Below, piece after piece: positions 1-13,100 of a stretch of 55,564 nucleotides of DNA. The notes beneath the pieces are model-generated. The model did no database searches. It was not told the origin of the DNA and worked only from the letters and a program-made list of their open reading frames with translations. Origin of the DNA: Reclinomonas americana ATCC 50394 (Eukaryota; Jakobida; Jakobea; Jakobida); the NCBI GenBank assembly GCA_048213135.1, contig PS015277.1, forward strand, positions 41,233 through 96,796, given 5' to 3'. The position numbers and the translations under genes were made by a program. Every line of letters starts with the position of its first letter. The first letter of the stretch is position 1.

Positions 1-1165
1 AAGGGGAACGTGTGAGCCAGCCAGTCACAACACGCAAAACACTTCACCCCCCACGCAACACTGTGGTTCCACGACCCTCCAGGCAGTCCTTGAGCAGCAA
101 GCCGAGCATGCTGTCCTCGTAGTGAATCTCGCTGGTGGGCCGGCGCTCGGAGATGTCGCGCAGCAGGGCGCGGAGCGTGCCGAGAGACGGGTTCGGGTTC
201 ATGTCGCGCTGTGCGCCCTTGTTCGGCTGTCGATCAATCAGCGAGTGCGCGAGGTCGACGAGCACAAGCTTGCCAGTGACCGACGTCTTGGTCAGCGGCC
301 TGAACGAGTCCACGAACAGCGTGTACACAATGTGTGAGCGGTAGCTCTCGCGACGCAGCACCACCCGGTCAAAGAGATCCTGCACGTGTCGGATTCGTCA
401 GACTCGCGTAACAAACACACACATAAAATGTTACACAAAACGAACCACCAGCGAGTCCTCGCTCTCCACTGTCAGCAGCTTGACATTGCGCAGGAACACA
501 TGCTGGCCGTCTTGCTCGTAAACAATCGATTCTGTCGAGGCGACGACATGCGCGTGAGATTTTCCATCAGAGACGCCGCTCTTGTCATAAAGATGCATGC
601 ACTCACCGTTGGTGAACTCGTCGTCCGAGAGAATGTCGCGGACACGGTTCTCCAGCACCTCGATCACGCTGACGCGCAGGCGCACCTGGCCGCGGTAGCT
701 CAACTCCTGCCGCTTGGCCTCAATCTGTCGATATGCGCGACTGACAATGCCAGGCTCAGGGGCCAGGCCCTTGGCTGTCGGCTCGCGACCATGCAGGGAG
801 AACTCCTTGCAGGCGCTGCCGAGGCCGTAGAACAGCAGGCCAACGGCGTTGCCCTCGAACAGCGAATCCACCATGGGTTCCAGAGGCGCGTACACCTCCT
901 GCAGCAAAAGGTGAGCGACGCGAGGAAAAAAATGTCGAGTAAAGCGAGTGAGACGGCACTCACCGGCTGCGTGTTGAGGTGATCAAACACGTGGTCAAAG
1001 TCGTAGCTGCGCGCGGCGTGCTCCACAAAGGTAATGGAGCGCGCATTGTCCACATCCATGGCGGCGGTCGGGTTCGAGAACCACTCCGAACCGGTAAATG
1101 GTCGCACACGGCAGTACACCTTGACCGTACCCGGACCGCGCGAGGCCGCTGCACGAGAAACGGGG
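1..1165 (-). other. Kinesin-like module K6 (degenerate motor, cut by window edge)
   Basis: It starts TVKVYCRVRPFTGSEW, a good kinesin beta1. The P-loop reads FYGLGSACKEFSLHG: Lys is present but the GxGK and Thr elements are lost. Switch I reads LRRESYRSHIVYTLFV. Switch II reads LVDLAHSL instead of DLAGSE. The C-lobe NPSLGTLRALLRDI and IHYEDSMLGLLLKDCLEG runs to the left edge, so the last strand and helix and anything further C-terminal are outside the window. Confidence 0.75.
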
Positions 1166-4100
1166 AAAAGGGAGCGTGAGATATTGACCAGCCAGACTCC
1201 TTTTGATGATGACTGAGACGCAACGAGTATCCGACGCCTGCGAGCACATCCACATGGTGGCGGGGGCCATTGGGCGCGTCGACGATGCCGGTGGTGATAC
1301 CGACTTGTTCGCACGCGCGGACGATCGACCAGCGCTTGATGCGCTGCGCGGACCGGGGCTCACTGTGGAGCGCGACGATGCCGTGGGCTGGCTCGACGCT
1401 GACGGCGGTGCACTGGCTGCCGCAGTCACTGCCGGTGCCTGTGTGTATGTGTGTGATTATTACGTCAGCAGGAGTGCAACAACTCGGCTCTGCACGCACC
1501 CGCCGTGGACTTCTGGTGTGCTTCACGCCCGCAAACTTGAGCGTGTTCAGCGTTTCGTCCACATCGAGTGCCGACGGTGACACGTGCAGGAACAGACTGC
1601 ACCGACAAATGTCAGACTCAACGATGACGACGACATGCAGAACACTTCCGGCGCGTCACACACGCAACATGGTGCGGAACGTCCGGCTAAACACATGCTG
1701 CAACAGCATGGTCAGCTTGTTCTCGCGCCAGCGCGGCACACGGTGGGTCGACGGATCCATCATGTTGCGCAGCAGGTTGCGCAGCGAGTTCAGCGACTGG
1801 TTGACGGCCACAGAATCTGCCTTGACCTGCAGGAGGAGAACGGAATCGACAATTGAGGTGTCGAACAATCGCTGCCACCACCGCACTCGAACAGACACGA
1901 AACCTCGATTTCGGTGCGCGTCTTGAACGCACGCTCGGAGCCAGCCAGATCCGCAAAGAACAGCGAGCCCTGAGCCGGCGGTGAAGACGGATCCGACAGC
2001 GAACGGAGCGTCACCACCACGCGGAAGAGCAGGTGTGAACGATCGGGAGTGCGGCGAGACATGGCCTCCTCCAGGCACATCTGCATCACCGAGATCAGTG
2101 AAACTTTGGGAAACCGAGACACACAACTGCCAGCGCCACTACTCACCATCGCATCCTCAAAGCAATCGACACGCATGTGAACTGCACCACGCACAAAAGC
2201 GCGATTGCGGCTCTTTGACATGTGCACCGTCAACTTGGGTACCAACTCGTCCTCGTTCTCCGGCTCGTACAGCAGATCGGTAATGTCCTCGCCGCACACT
2301 TGCAGAATGCTCCACACCACGTCGGTCACCTCGAGATCGTAATCTGCTCACAAACAGTGAGACGAGAGGAACACAACACCACTTCCATCCAGCAGCACAC
2401 CCACCTTCCAGTTGGCTCGGATCTTCGCTGGCAATCGCCTCACGCTGCGCACGGGTGCGCATGAAAATGCGGTTCAACGACCGTGCCAACAGACCTGTGT
2501 GCATTAGGCATTCAGCAAAAGGCATGCCCACCGAAACCAAGATGCTTGCCACACGTACCAGGATCACGCGGCTCGCCCAACATGGTGTGCGTCTTGCCGG
2601 CGCTCAACTGGCCGTACGAAATGATGCAGCTCTCGTGACCCGACAGGCACCACTCGAGCACATCGTCCACTGAAGCAGCCGCCTCCTGCTCAGCAGCAAC
2701 CATCGGTCAGTCATCGCCGAGAGGTAGCACGTGGAGGTCGACGCAACATCCTGAGTGACATTGTAGTCCAGGGCTCGGTCCACCGAGTAGTACTTGTACT
2801 CTTGCGACTTGACCTCGACACGCACAGTCTTCTCGTCCGGCATGTCGACAGCCGGCGAGTACTCGCCATGCTCCATCTCCAGGCGGTTGAGTGGGCGCAC
2901 ACGGCAGAACACACGCAACGCGCCAGAGCCGAGCAAGCCTGCCATGGATTCCAACCGTGAGAAACAGCGAGAGGCAAAAGCACATTCGACGGATACGCAA
3001 CTGGCTCCTGACACGGCCGAATCGGGGCGCGGAATCGGAGACTCGCGCGGCGTTTGTGTGGCCAGCGTCGGGCGCGCCTTGATGCGGTGGCCGAGAATCG
3101 AGCGGCCAAAGATCATGGTCTGTCGGCTTCCCTCCACGTCACCCTCCGTCGGTGCCACATGCAGGAACACGCTAATGGAACAAATCGCGGTGAGATGCAC
3201 GCCGACAGCAACTGTATCAAAAAAGGCACGCACATGGACTTGGCCGGGGGCTGCAGGCAATCGCGGCACACCATGGCGATCTTGCTCTCGCGCCACGGGG
3301 CACGTCCCTGAATGAGCTTGTGCAGCACATTCTGCAGAGCGGCGAGCGAGGCGTTCGGGTTGACCTCCTCCACGGCGGCCTGCGTCGGCACCAATCCAGT
3401 GGCCAGCTCCACAAAGCACAGCTTGCCCACGGTCTTGGTCTTGGTGCGCGGGTCAAACACCTCCACCCACAACGTCACCAAAATGTGCGCCTTGTACGTG
3501 CTGCGATGTGCCAGCGAGTCCGTCACCACCTCCATCACGTCGTGGTACGTGTCCACCGGCACGACTTCGACATGCTCCAAGTACACCTCGCCCGACGCCA
3601 TCATGCGCACCGACGGCTGACGAGCGGCAGCCAAGCTACGGCGCTTGGCATCGGCGCTCTTCTCGGCCGACGAGCTCGTCACAAAGTCGGGTCTTCGTGG
3701 CCGCGACTTGCGCGGAGCATCGTCCGTTGTCAACACGGCAGAAGTCTTGCGCAGGTGATCCTTGGTCTCCTTGGCCATCAAATCGACCATGGTGTCACCC
3801 TGCTCGCACATCGACAGAATGAGCGCCTCTAATCTTGCAATGGTACAAAAAACACAGTGTCATGTGGCGCGCCACGCACCCGCAGCTCCAAGACAGACGC
3901 TCGAATGGTGATTGTCTCCGTCTCCTCGTCGACCTTGCGCTGGAAGAAGCGATGGCACACCAACCCCAGCATCTCTGGTGGTCACATGCAAACACTGGGC
4001 GTCAGCCAAACGAAAAGCAAACGACTATTAGAATAACAAGTACACACCACTGGAGAAGCTGCTCTCTTCCAACGCCTTGCCACTGTCCATGGAACCGGCG

Positions 4101-7100
4101 CAGAAAATGGCAGCGCCGTAGCCGTTCATGGCATGCGTCGCAAGTTCGTCGACGTGCTTCTCCGCCGACTGTTACGCGCACACAACAACAGTGGTGAGAT
4201 CGAGCACCGTCGCTGCATGCGTTACCCGTGCGTGCAACTTNNNNNNNNNNNNNNNNNNNNNNNNNNNNNNNNNNNNNNNNNNNNNNNNNNNNNNNNNNNN
4301 NNNNNNNNNNNNNNNNNNNNNNNNNNNNNNNNNNNNNNNNNNNNNNNNNNNNNNNNNNNNNNNNNNNNNNNNNNNNNNNNNNNNNNNNNNNNNNNNNNNN
4401 NNNNNNNNNNNNNNNNNNNNNNNNNNNNNNNNNNNNNNNNNNNNNNNNNNNNNNNNNNNNNNNNNNNNNNNNNNNNNNNNNNNNNNNNNNNNNNNNNNNN
4501 NNNNNNNNNNNNNNNNNNNNNNNNNNNNNNNNNNNNNNNNNNNNNNNNNNNNNNNNNNNNNNNNNNNNNNNNNNNNNNNNNNNNNNNNNNNNNNNNNNNN
4601 NNNNNNNNNNNNNNNNNNNNNNNNNNNNNNNNNNNNNNNNNNNNNNNNNNNNNNNNNNNNNNNNNNNNNNNNNNNNNNNNNNNNNNNNNNNNNNNNNNNN
4701 NNNNNNNNNNNNNNNNNNNNNNNNNNNNNNNNNNNNNNNNNNNNNNNNNNNNNNNNNNNNNNNNNNNNNNNNNNNNNNNNNNNNNNNNNNNNNNNNNNNN
4801 NNNNNNNNNNNNNNNNNNNNNNNNNNNNNNNNNNNNNNNNNNNNNNNNNNNNNNNNNNNNNNNNNNNNNNNNNNNNNNNNNNNNNNNNNNNNNNNNNNNN
4901 NNNNNNNNNNNNNNNNNNNNNNNNNNNNNNNNNNNNNNNNNNNNNNNNNNNNNNNNNNNNNNNNNNNNNNNNNNNNNNNNNNNNNNNNNNNNNNNNNNNN
5001 NNNNNNNNNNNNNNNNNNNNNNNNNNNNNNNNNNNNNNNNNNNNNNNNNNNNNNNNNNNNACCGCCATGGAAGACTCAAAATCGTAGGCGCGGTGGAAGC
5101 GGTACTCGTTGCCGTCGGTCAAACGCACAGTGTCCTCGGTTGGGCACGACACCGCCTGCTGCTCCTCCCAGTAGTCTTCGTCGTCGTAGAACGGGCGCAC
5201 CAACACGGCCACAGTGACGTCGCCAGGCTGGCCGGCAGCTGCGCGGCCGTGATTGGTGGGCGCAGAAGAAAACTGTGACTCGGAGGCACCATCGGCTGCG
5301 CGCACAACAACAACAACAATGAGCATTCGACGTTGGTGACACCACGACGACGACGACGAGGGACGCACAATCTGGAGGCGCAGGGCGGGCACCGGCGACA
5401 ATACCAGACGCGCGACGCGACGAGTCCGGCGGTGCCGACTCGGCATTGGCGTCGCGCTGAGGCACCTCCACGACCTGCGTGTGCGCACCAGACGGACGGC
5501 TGCGCTTGCGGCGCTGCTGCAAGATGGAGGCGCGGAAGAAGCCATAACGCAGCGCCTGCGTCGTGGCCGGCAACGCGCCAGCAAACGGACTGATGCACAC
5601 AAACAGCACCGACTTGTAGCGCTTCTGGAACGCCATGTGCAACAGCATGGTCAGCTTGCTCTCGCGCCATTGCACGTGCGGGTGGGTGAGATCTGCCAAA
5701 CACAAAGGCAATGGAGTCGTCAGCAACAGCAGGCGGGGAGTCAGTCTGTCTGCTGGAGAGACAGTGCGCAACTCTGCTGATTGGGAACGCTCTGCACCAG
5801 CTTGCGCTTGTTGTACACACGTCCGACCTCCATCACTTGATCGGGCGACAACGAGAGGCTAGTGAGCACATCCTGCAGCGCCTTGAACGAGTGCGACACC
5901 GGCAGGGCGTCGCGCAGATACTGCGGCTTGTCCGCATGGCCCGTCAGGTCGTCCTCGGTGACTTGCGCGGCCAGGTCGGCGAAAATGAGCTTGCCACGAG
6001 TCGGCACGCGCTGGTCCGGCGCCTGGATGTCGACGTAGAAGATGTAGACCGTGTGGCAGCGGTTGGATGCCGAGACCGAGTTGGCCTCCACCGACTCGAA
6101 CAGGATCTGCACGACNNNNNNNNNNNNNNNNNNNNNNNNNNNNNNNNNNNNNNNNNNNNNNNNNNNNNNNNNNNNNNNNNNNNNNNNNNNNNNNNNNNNN
6201 NNNNNNNNNNNNNNNNNNNNNNNNNNNNNNNNNNNNNNNNNNNNNNNNNNNNNNNNNNNNNNNNNNNNNNNNNNNNNNNNNNNNNNNNNNNNNNNNNNNN
6301 NNNNNNNNNNNNNNNNNNNNNNNNNNNNNNNNNNNNNNNNNNNNNNNNNNNNNNNNNNNNNNNNNNNNNNNNNNNNNNNNNNNNNNNNNNNNNNNNNNNN
6401 NNNNNNNNNNNNNNNNNNNNNNNNNNNNNNNNNNNNNNNNNNNNNNNNNNNNNNNNNNNNNNNNNNNNNNNNNNNNNNNNNNNNNNNNNNNNNNNNNNNN
6501 NNNNNNNNNNNNNNNNNNNNNNNNNNNNNNNNNNNNNNNNNNNNNNNNNNNNNNNNNNNNNNNNNNNNNNNNNNNNNNNNNNNNNNNNNNNNNNNNNNNN
6601 NNNNNNNNNNNNNNNNNNNNNNNNNNNNNNNNNNNNNNNNNNNNNNNNNNNNNNNNNNNNNNNNNNNNNNNNNNNNNNNNNNNNNNNNNNNNNNNNNNNN
6701 NNNNNNNNNNNNNNNNNNNNNNNNNNNNNNNNNNNNNNNNNNNNNNNNNNNNNNNNNNNNNNNNNNNNNNNNNNNNNNNNNNNNNNNNNNNNNNNNNNNN
6801 NNNNNNNNNNNNNNNAACAGTGAGCACGCAGCGAACAGAGCAACATGAAACAGTCGGCAACCCGTCGCAACTCCAGTGGCTTCCATGTTCTCCAGTGGCA
6901 GCACCAACGCATGCTCCACGTACACCTCACCGGCGCGAGTGACGCGCAGTGCGAGGCGCTCCGACGGCGGCACGTCCGTGTCACTGTTCTCAAACGCCGT
7001 GCGCAGCAGGTCCTCAATCTCGTCCGACGGCGTCAAGCGCACCACCGAGGCGCGCACCGACACCACAGTGCCCGACGACTGACGCATCGATTCGGCCTGT

Positions 7101-10100
7101 TCGAACAGCTTGCTCAGCGACAGCGGCAGCACACCTGCCACCAGAACATGTGAGAAACGCAATCCAGCAATGGATGGGAAACGCACTTCATCACTCACCC
7201 CACTCGCTCTCGCCCAGCAACGTGAATGTCTTGCCAGAGCCGGCATCGCCGTAGAACAGCATCGAAGAGTCGTTGCCCTGCAGCGCCCAGTCCACCAGCT
7301 CGACGGCGCTACCAAACACCTCCGACTGCGTGGCCTCAGGGCCATAGGCGTGATCCATCAGGAACGACTTGCCGTTGTTGAGGTAGACAGTGTCCTCGTC
7401 GGCGATGCGCGAGATGCCAACGCGATCGACCACAGTCGGATCATTGTCCTCTTCCTCGTTCAGCGGGCGCACACGAGAAATCACACGAATATCTCCTGGC
7501 GACTCGGCAGCCTCCGACTTGCCAGCCGCAATAAACTGGTACGTCGGCTTGACCGACTCGTACTTCTGTCGCATTGACCACCGACAAAAGTTAGTTCACC
7601 ACAGGGGAAGAGCAGGGTCGAGTGCAAGGGCACGAAACTCGGCCAGCAAGCTCGCGACGAATGTCTGCAAACTGCATCGTCAGCAGGTTGTCCTCCAAGT
7701 CGTGCTCCATTGGTGAAATGTGCGTGTAGAGCAGAATGCGCGAGTTGAACTCCATGCAATCGCGGACGAGGTGCGTCAGCTTGTTCTCGCGGAAGCGCGG
7801 GTACGACTGCGACTTGCCGGCGTCCATGATGCAGCGCATCGTCGATCGCAGGTGCATGAGGGTCTGGTTGGCCACGGTGCTGCCAGAGGTGATGTCGTCG
7901 CGGTAGTGTGCCTGCTCAGGCGTCGGCAAATCCACCAGGGCGACCTTGCCCACCAGCTCGTCACCCGTGCGTCGGTTGGTCGTCTGCACGTAAATAATGA
8001 TCACCAAGCTCGTCAGCAGGCGTGCGACACCGTGCTCCAGCGCGCGGAGGCGACGGGCGACTCCTGGCACGCGCTGCGCGTGGAGAACAAAGAAGAAAAT
8101 AAAGATGTGAGACCATCCATCAGGTGAACCACAAAAATAGTCATGTCGACGCACCCACAGCTCCTCGGCATCCATGCGCTCGGTGACCACATTCTCCAAA
8201 ATCGTCTCGCCATTCGCGGCAGTGCGGATGACCACCTTTTCCTGCACGAGGCATTACTGTGTCAAAGCAGAATAGGAAACACGACGGCCACCGGTGAACC
8301 ACACCTTGGCAGAGCGACGGCCCACCAGATCGGAAATCACATCGCCGTCCACATCGAGTACCGCACACGTCCAGCGAATGTTCTCAATGTCGGGATGATC
8401 GGGGGCGCTGTCGCGAATCTGGCGCGTGAGCTCGCTGATCAAATGACCAAAGAGTCCCTGGTTCGGCTCGTCCGGCGTGCCAAACATCGACGCCAGCTTG
8501 TCGCCAGACTTGGCGCCATACGCAAACACCGACGAGGAACGGCCGTCCAGAGCACCGTCAATCAGGCTCTTGAAGCGCGCACGAATCACGTCGTCGTCGA
8601 CGGTCGGCGGGAAACCCGTGTCCACCTTGAACGTGGATCCGTCAATGAGGTCGACCTGGTGGCCATTGAAGCCCGAGACCACCACCGACTGCACGGCAGA
8701 GGCGAAAGTGAGTGGCGGCGAGAGTAGCACAAAATCTTCTTCTCCCCTACAACTCACCGTCGGTGGCTCCTCGTTCGCCTGACCGCGCTCCTCCTCGGCG
8801 TACTGGCGCACACGGGTAACGACCTTGACGTCACCGAAAACGCGCTCGCCGTCGGCCCCGAAACCGAGCTGGTTCTGCGAGCCCTCACCAGCACCGGCCG
8901 GACCCATTTGCTCGGCCACGCGCGACTTGATCGAGCGCGAGCTCACCGGTCCACTGGCGCCATCGCCACGCTGCTGCTGCTGGCCCTCGTCTCCGTACCA
9001 GCCAAAGTGCAGCGTCTGACGCGTCTTCTCCAGCTCGCTGGCGGTGGGTGCAACCGTCAAAATGACGGCCAACGACGCCGGCTCCGTGAAAAAGTCCTTC
9101 AGGAACATGGTCAGCTTGCTTTCGCGGTAGCGCACCACCGGCTGATCGCCCGCATGCGCCGGCGGCTCAGCCAGTGCGCGGAGCACGTTGCGCGTTGCCG
9201 TCACCGACTGGTTGGTGCGAATGCCCTCGGGACTCAGCTGTGTGGCAATAAAGTGAATATGTGGCGAGCGCTACAGCAACGCGGGGGAAAAGAGGCGACG
9301 CACCACCATGCGTCCGGCGCGATTCGTGCGCACAGCCGGCACCAAATCCACGCACACAATGCGGGTCTCGAACACTGTGGCCTCTGCGATGAAGAGAAAG
9401 CGAATCAGGCGACGAGCGAGAAATCGATTTTCGTGCGACGCATACTCAACTGTCTTCCTCGCCCGGCATCCATGTGGACACGAACACGTTGAACGTCACG
9501 ACCACGTGGGCGACAGATCGCAGTGCCGCCTCGCCGTCGGCGTTGATGAATGACACAAACGTGCGCGCGCCAAACGACTGCTGCAGTGTCTCCTGTTGTC
9601 GACAGATTGAGAACGACAAGGAAGGACAAAAGGAGGGGAGTCAAAGAGAACCAACCTTCAGCACATCGGCATCCTCGCCCGGACGCTCATCGAGGCCCTT
9701 GAAGATCACCGAGTGACCAATGACGCGGACGCTGATTTTGCTGTCCTCGCCGCGCGAAGCCTTGATGAGGTCATTCGCTTCGTCGCCGCACATTTGCGCC
9801 ACCGAGTAGTTGAAGGCCAGTGAGCCGTTCTCTCCCGGCTCACCAAACTCGAACGATGCCGGATCACGCTCCAGCCGGTCACGTTGTGAGCACAGCTTCT
9901 GGCACACCGTCAACAGGAACTCTGCACGTCAAGTAAGCAGACTGCCCGTTATCAAACAGACTGTGCGCGCGCACAGAAACGTACCCTCAAAGACGCGACC
10001 ACGGCCAGACTCCACGTGGCCGTGGAAAATCAGGCATCGGTTGTGTCCGCGCAGAGCATCCACGACGGCTGCACTGGTGATCTCCTCGACCACCTCACGC

Positions 10101-13100
10101 TTGGTGTCCGACGACACAACGCGATCGTAGTCGTAGCGGTGTCCGTCGGGGAGCACCACAGTGTTGCCGTCGACCACCTCGTAGACCTGCATGGGGGGTG
10201 AGTGAGAGTGAGTGTGGAGAATATGTGCTTTTGCGACAGTGAGGGGGAAAGCGCACCGGACGAGCGTTGCCATTGTCTGACTCCTTTTGCGTGAAATTGC
10301 GAGAAATGGTCTGCACCGAGAACGGGCGACGCCACTCCGAGCCATCCTCGAGCTGCACGGGCGTGCGACCACAGAACACATTGATCTCTGGCTCGACAAC
10401 CTCCACTGCTGCTCACGAAAAACTGCGCAGTGAGCGTTTTTCAGCAGCCAGTGAGCGTGTGAAGAGCGCACGCAACGAGCAGAGGGTGCAGGCGGCGGGC
10501 GCTGGACCACAGGCGCTGGAGCCTCGCGCTGCTGCTGCTGCTGCTGTGGAGGCGCAGCTTGTGGAGCCTTCGGCGGTGACGGAGGCTTCTGCTTCGGGCT
10601 CTCAGGCTGCACGTTCCACCAACAGCGTCAGTGTCCACACGGACAACAGTACACACACGCGCACACACGCAAGATCAAACACACCTTTTCAGGGCTGGAC
10701 TCGGGCGTCGGGTACTCTGGCGGTGGGGGCGCTTGCTTCTTCGGCTCCGGCAGCGGAGGCGTGTAACGCAGCTCCTCTTCCGACTCGGCGCCGCCCTCGC
10801 CCTCCTCACCGTACTCGTACACGTAGTAGTCCTCGTCAACGAGCTCTTCCTCCACAGCCGCCGCGCTCTTTTGTACCTTGGGCGATTGGCTGTCACTGTG
10901 GTGCGATCACACCCATCGGTGAGCGCCAACTGGCGAATAGACGAAAAAATCAAGACCAACAAAACCACGCACCGTGGCTGCTCGCGCATCGTAATTGACT
11001 GCGGCTGCGACGACTGCTGCGCGGATCCAGAAGCGGCACTGACCACACCGCTCTTCACCTCGGATGCTGCCGGCTGCGCGCCCTTGTTGTCGGCATTCTT
11101 CACCGACGGCAATCCGGTGCTCCACACCTCATTGGAGTCCACGTCGGTGGTGTCACCATCGGTTTCCTCCTCCTCCTCACCGCCACCCTCCTCGTAGTAC
11201 TCGTAAAAGACCTCCTCGCCACCGACCTCGGTCTGCTGTACCTCTTGTGTCTGGCGTGAAGCGTCCTCCGCAGCACGACGGGNNNNNNNNNNNNNNNNNN
11301 NNCTGCCTGCTCGCGCAAGTCTTGCACACGGCGCGCCTCCTGCGCCTGCCGCTGCTCCTCCTCGCGCTGCTGGCGCTGCTGCTGCTGCAGCTGTTGTTGT
11401 TGCTGCTGTTGCTGCTGTTGGCGCTGCAACTCTTCGCGCTCTGCCGCCTCCTCGTCCTCACTGAACTCTTCCTCCTCCTCGGCACCGCCTTCGCCCTCGT
11501 AGTACACCTCCTCAAAGTACTCTTCCTCCTCCCTACAAGTGCGTGTCAGCACCATCGTTACCTCCACAATGTCCCTGCACTGGCGACGGAAAAAGAACGC
11601 AACATGGCTGGTGCTGCGGCGGCGGCCGCGGCGACGGCGGCGGCTCGTGGCTGAGTGGAAGCGGCAGGGGCGGCGCGTGGTGGCGCCGGCGCATCCTCCT
11701 CTTCATCATCAGTCACCTCCATCACCTCCTCCTCCATCTCCGCCTCGCCATCCTGACCCGCCTCATCCTCATCGTCCGACACCTCCNNNNNNNNNNNNNN
11801 NNNNNNNNNNNNNNNNNNNNNNNNNNNNNNNNNNNNNNNNNNNNNNNNNNNNNNNNNNNNNNNNNNNNNNNNNNNNNNNNNNNNNNNNNNNNNNNNNNNN
11901 NNNNNNNNNNNNNNNNNNNNNNNNNNNNNNNNNNNNNNNNNNNNNNNNNNNNNNNNNNNNNNNNNNNNNNNNNNNNNNNNNNNNNNNNNNNNNNNNNNNN
12001 NNNNNNNNNNNNNNNNNNNNNNNNNNNNNNNNNNNNNNNNNNNNNNNNNNNNNNNNNNNNNNNNNNNNNNNNNNNNNNNNNNNNNNNNNNNNNNNNNNNN
12101 NNNNNNNNNNNNNNNNNNNNNNNNNNNNNNNNNNNNNNNNNNNNNNNNNNNNNNNNNNNNNNNNNNNNNNNNNNNNNNNNNNNNNNNNNNNNNNNNNNNN
12201 NNNNNNNNNNNNNNNNNNNNNNNNNNNNNNNNNNNNNNNNNNNNNNNNNNNNNNNNNNNNNNNNNNNNNNNNNNNNNNNNNNNNNNNNNNNNNNNNNNNN
12301 NNNNNNNNNNNNNNNNNNNNNNNNNNNNNNNNNNNNNNNNNNNNNNNNNNNNNNNNNNNNNNNNNNNNNNNNNNNNNNNNNNNNNNNNNNNNNNNNNNNN
12401 NNNNNNNNNNNNNNNNNNNNNNNNNNNNNNNNNNNNNNNNNNNNNNNNNNNNNNNNNNNNNNNNNNNNNNNNNNNNNNNNNNNNNNNNNNNNNNNNNNNN
12501 NNNNNNNNNNNNNNNNNNNNNNNNNNNNNNNNNNNNNNNNNNNNNNNNNNNNNNNNNNNNNNNNNNNNNNNNNNNNNNNNNNNNNNNNNNNNNNNNNNNN
12601 NNNNNNNNNNNNNNNNNNNNNNNNNNNNNNNNNNNNNNNNNNNNNNNNNNNNNNNNNNNNNNNNNNNNACGTCCACATACTTGGTCGTGGTAATGTACCG
12701 CGTGGTGACTGTGTGGGCGTTTCCCTGCGCATCACGCTCGGTGTGCTCCTGAATATCCTCCGACACCTGCGTCTTGTCGTCCAGGTTGTATTGCTGCGCG
12801 TGCGCACACGGGTGAGCGCAAGAGAGAGGGAGGGGAGGGAGGAGAGATAAGGGGAGGGGGAGGGGGAGAGGGAGAGGGAGAGAGAAAGGGAGAGGGACAG
12901 AGAAGGGTGGGAGGAAGGGTGGGAGGAGTTGCAGAGTGTGTGCAGGAGAGAGAGACACAGAGTGTGTGAGAGTGTGTGCAAGCGTGTATGTATGCAGAAG
13001 AGAGTGTGTGCCCAAGGAGAGAGAAGGAGAATCGCTGTTCCAACGGCACCCACCCTGTGCATTTCGCGATCGCCTGCTGGCGGCAGCTCCTCCTGCACAT

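Noticed and set aside
386-8727. Long plus-strand ORFs across the kinesin region (e.g. 386-982, 3320-3832, 8143-8727)
   Set aside because: They are antisense shadows of kinesin exons; the minus frame carries clear motor motifs and splice sites, while the plus frames have none.
1-10412. Cluster of six separate tandem-duplicated kinesin genes
   Set aside because: Module junctions lie inside continuous reading frames and no start or stop separates them. It remains the main alternative and is listed as the refuting outcome.
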